64,000 bases of DNA from Methanothrix sp. (GTDB lineage: Archaea; Halobacteriota; Methanosarcinia; Methanotrichales; Methanotrichaceae). The position numbers and the translations under genes were made by a program. The notes under the pieces were generated by a model that was not told the origin of the DNA, did no database searches, and worked only from the letters and a program-made list of their open reading frames with translations. Shown one piece after another: positions 62,518 to 64,000 of the stretch; the stretch's first letter is position 1, and every line of letters starts with the position of its first letter. The stretch covers positions 1 through 64,000 of the forward strand of contig NZ_JANIHG010000001.1 in the NCBI RefSeq assembly GCF_024518575.1. The letters are read 5' to 3'.

Positions 62518-64000
62518 GAAGAGACGCTGCTTGTCAAGGCGCCCTTCTTTATTCTTTTGCTCTTGTCCATACTATAACTTGTCCGTGTGGGCAGCGGTCC
62601 CGTATGCGTTCATGGGTGGTAAAGTGTGTGTTTACCAGACTGCTTTGCGTGACCCCATTTGCCAGATGCCTTAGAGCATATCGTTTTTTTGGTCGGGAGC
62701 TTGAACAACCGAAAAACTCTCAGGATAATCAGTGTGCACTGACACAATACCGTATCCAGAGTTGCATGTGTCTTAGCTCGATTGTATGGAGCACAAGAGC
62801 CGGTTTTTCCCCGCAAAGGGCACATTGTCCATCGATCCAGATAATCGGCAGCTTGAGCCTCTATACCCGGATCTCAGTGGCTCATGACCTCCACATCTGG
62901 CCACACAGCAAGAACTCTCACTTTAAGGGAAATGTGGTCTGATATTATCTGTAACACAAAATTTATGTAAATAATTCCATATTACAATAAAATAGATACA
63001 AAATTTAAACTATACAATAAAATTTAAACAAGTTATTTCGTTTTTTTAATAATTAATAATAAATTGTGTATGCACTAAAAAGTACAATTTTAAAAAATAA
63101 ATTATTTTTGTACAAATTTGTTTTAAATTTTATTCACATTAATTTGCATGTAACATTTGAGGGAGCACAGACCGGGAAGATAAATCAACCTTACAGCAGC
63201 CAAGTCTTGGATTCCTATCATTGGATGGTCTGACAGAAAATCAGCATCTTACGGCACAATATATCACAAATGCGGTTGATCTCAATTATGTGATTACACA
63301 GCGTGCATCCTTAATGCACATCTTGGGGATGGCATGCTTGGTGTTTCTGTTCTACTGGTGAGCTGTGTTTCGGTCTCTCACCCCCCAGAAAAACACATGC
63401 GCGAGCTGAATCGTGTGCGTGGCTCGGAAACATGTGGAGCTGCCCGCATCTATTCACATATCATATGGTATCAGCCCCGATGCCCTTCTTGAAAACACCA
63501 TTTTTGCAATCCCAGTTATTCCAAATGATATGTGAATTTGCCCCTCATGGCGCGCATACCCTTCCCTCACCGCACAGAAAACAGCTCTTGAGGGAGATTC
63601 AGAGATCAGAGACCCATTGTGCCTATAATATATGAGAACAAAATGCTTCTCTCAAGTAATTTCATGTATAAATTATAAAATAAATTTCACGTCTTTCACT
63701 TAAACATTAAAAGGCAAAAATTGATTTATACTATTACGTTCATTTATAAAGATAATTTGAAATAAGGTAAATATTTTTGCTAAAGGAGGTGCAGATCACA
63801 AATTTTTGTAATTCATATTGATATTATGTTTAAATTATGTATATTACTAATAATGATCTATAAAAACAAAATAATTTCTAAGTTACATAAAAATTTTGAA
63901 AAATTATAAAATAATATTTAAAACATATAAAATCTATTTTTATTATTTAAAAGAATATTTTCAAAATTTTAAAAGTTACTTGTTTTTATTTTTATCGCAA
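62518..64000. other. Gene-free, AT-rich terminal region
   Basis: About 1480 bases with no gene I can support. 62520-62940 has ordinary composition. 62943-63150 and 63640-64000 are extremely AT-rich with long A/T runs; 63150-63640 is intermediate. No tRNA, CRISPR or transposase is visible. The composition suggests acquired DNA, an insertion boundary, an origin-like region or the leader of an array beyond the window. Confidence 0.6.
63452..63537. repeat. 17-bp inverted repeat
   Basis: ATTCACATATCATATGG at 63452-63468 matches the reverse complement of CCAAATGATATGTGAAT at 63521-63537 in 16 of 17 positions, 52 bases apart. It could be a hairpin in a transcript or a remnant of element termini. 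Confidence 0.5.

Noticed and set aside
63782-63791. A strong ribosome-binding-site-like AAAGGAGGTG in the AT-rich tail
   Set aside because: No start codon at proper distance opens a frame of more than a few codons.
63890-63970. A 13-bp inverted repeat AAAATTTTGAAAA
   Set aside because: In DNA this rich in A and T such repeats are expected by chance.
62518-64000. CRISPR array
   Set aside because: No regularly spaced direct repeats were found here or elsewhere in the window.

Overview
The window reads as a chromosome segment of a methanogenic euryarchaeon, most likely a Methanothrix (Methanosaeta) thermophila-type organism. The support is the euryarchaeal S10/spc ribosomal gene order, eukaryote-type archaeal proteins (eS1, eS4, eL19, eL32, Cbf5, Rpp29, Cdc48, proteasome beta, aCPSF1/FttA), TATA-type promoters, GGTGA-type ribosome binding sites, an anabolic pyruvate carboxylase B subunit and a gas vesicle cluster. 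The species name is inferred from family knowledge; no search was run.

Layout. 1-15.6 kb: a truncated giant DUF11/SdrD-type surface protein, a gamma-carbonic-anhydrase-like protein, an LPG-flippase-type membrane protein, a four-gene amino-ligase operon (RLAN domain, RimK-like ATP-grasp, Cys-cluster protein, GCS2), a YyaL-type thioredoxin-fold protein, a zinc protein with Pcm, and two secreted proteins. 15.8-31.6 kb: a minus-strand block reading SPOUT methyltransferase, uL3, uL4, uL23, uL2, uS19, uL22, uS3, uL29, Rpp29, uS17, uL14, uL24, eS4, uL5, uS14, uS8, uL6, eL32, eL19, uL18, uS5, uL30, uL15, SecY, an EMC3/YidC-like protein, Cmk, Cbf5, and an intron-bearing tRNA-Ser. 31.7-37.8 kb: stomatin/NfeD pair, ArgB, PycB and two lineage-specific proteins. 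37.9-40.0 kb: response regulator, PAS histidine kinase and a Cys-rich DUF835 protein, divergent from the gas vesicle genes.

40.1-49.7 kb is the most interesting part. The gas vesicle locus runs gvpA1, gvpA2, a SAP-domain GvpC-like repeat protein, gvpN, an unknown 117-aa protein, gvpO, gvpF (apparently starting at CTG), a 59-codon GvpH-like frame, a basic GvpI-like protein, gvpH, then a padR repressor with a GvpD/KaiC-type ATPase, then gvpG, two GvpJ/A-type shell proteins with extra C-terminal domains (a zinc ribbon and a GRAM/bacterial-PH-like domain), gvpK and gvpL. A 27-bp motif is shared by the gvpA and gvpG promoter regions. Three hairpin plus T-tract elements sit around gvpA and gvpC-like, two with the stop codon in the loop. 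Together they suggest staged expression: much GvpA, less scaffold and assembly factors.

49.7-62.5 kb: tRNA-Ala, an unknown membrane/secreted pair, a PRC-barrel protein, Cdc48, a fused N-carbamoylputrescine amidase/agmatine deiminase, eS1, long-form HisG, aCPSF1/FttA, proteasome beta, and the amtB-glnK nitrogen operon behind a perfect palindrome. From 62.5 kb to the end no gene is recognisable and the DNA becomes strongly AT-rich, very unlike the rest.
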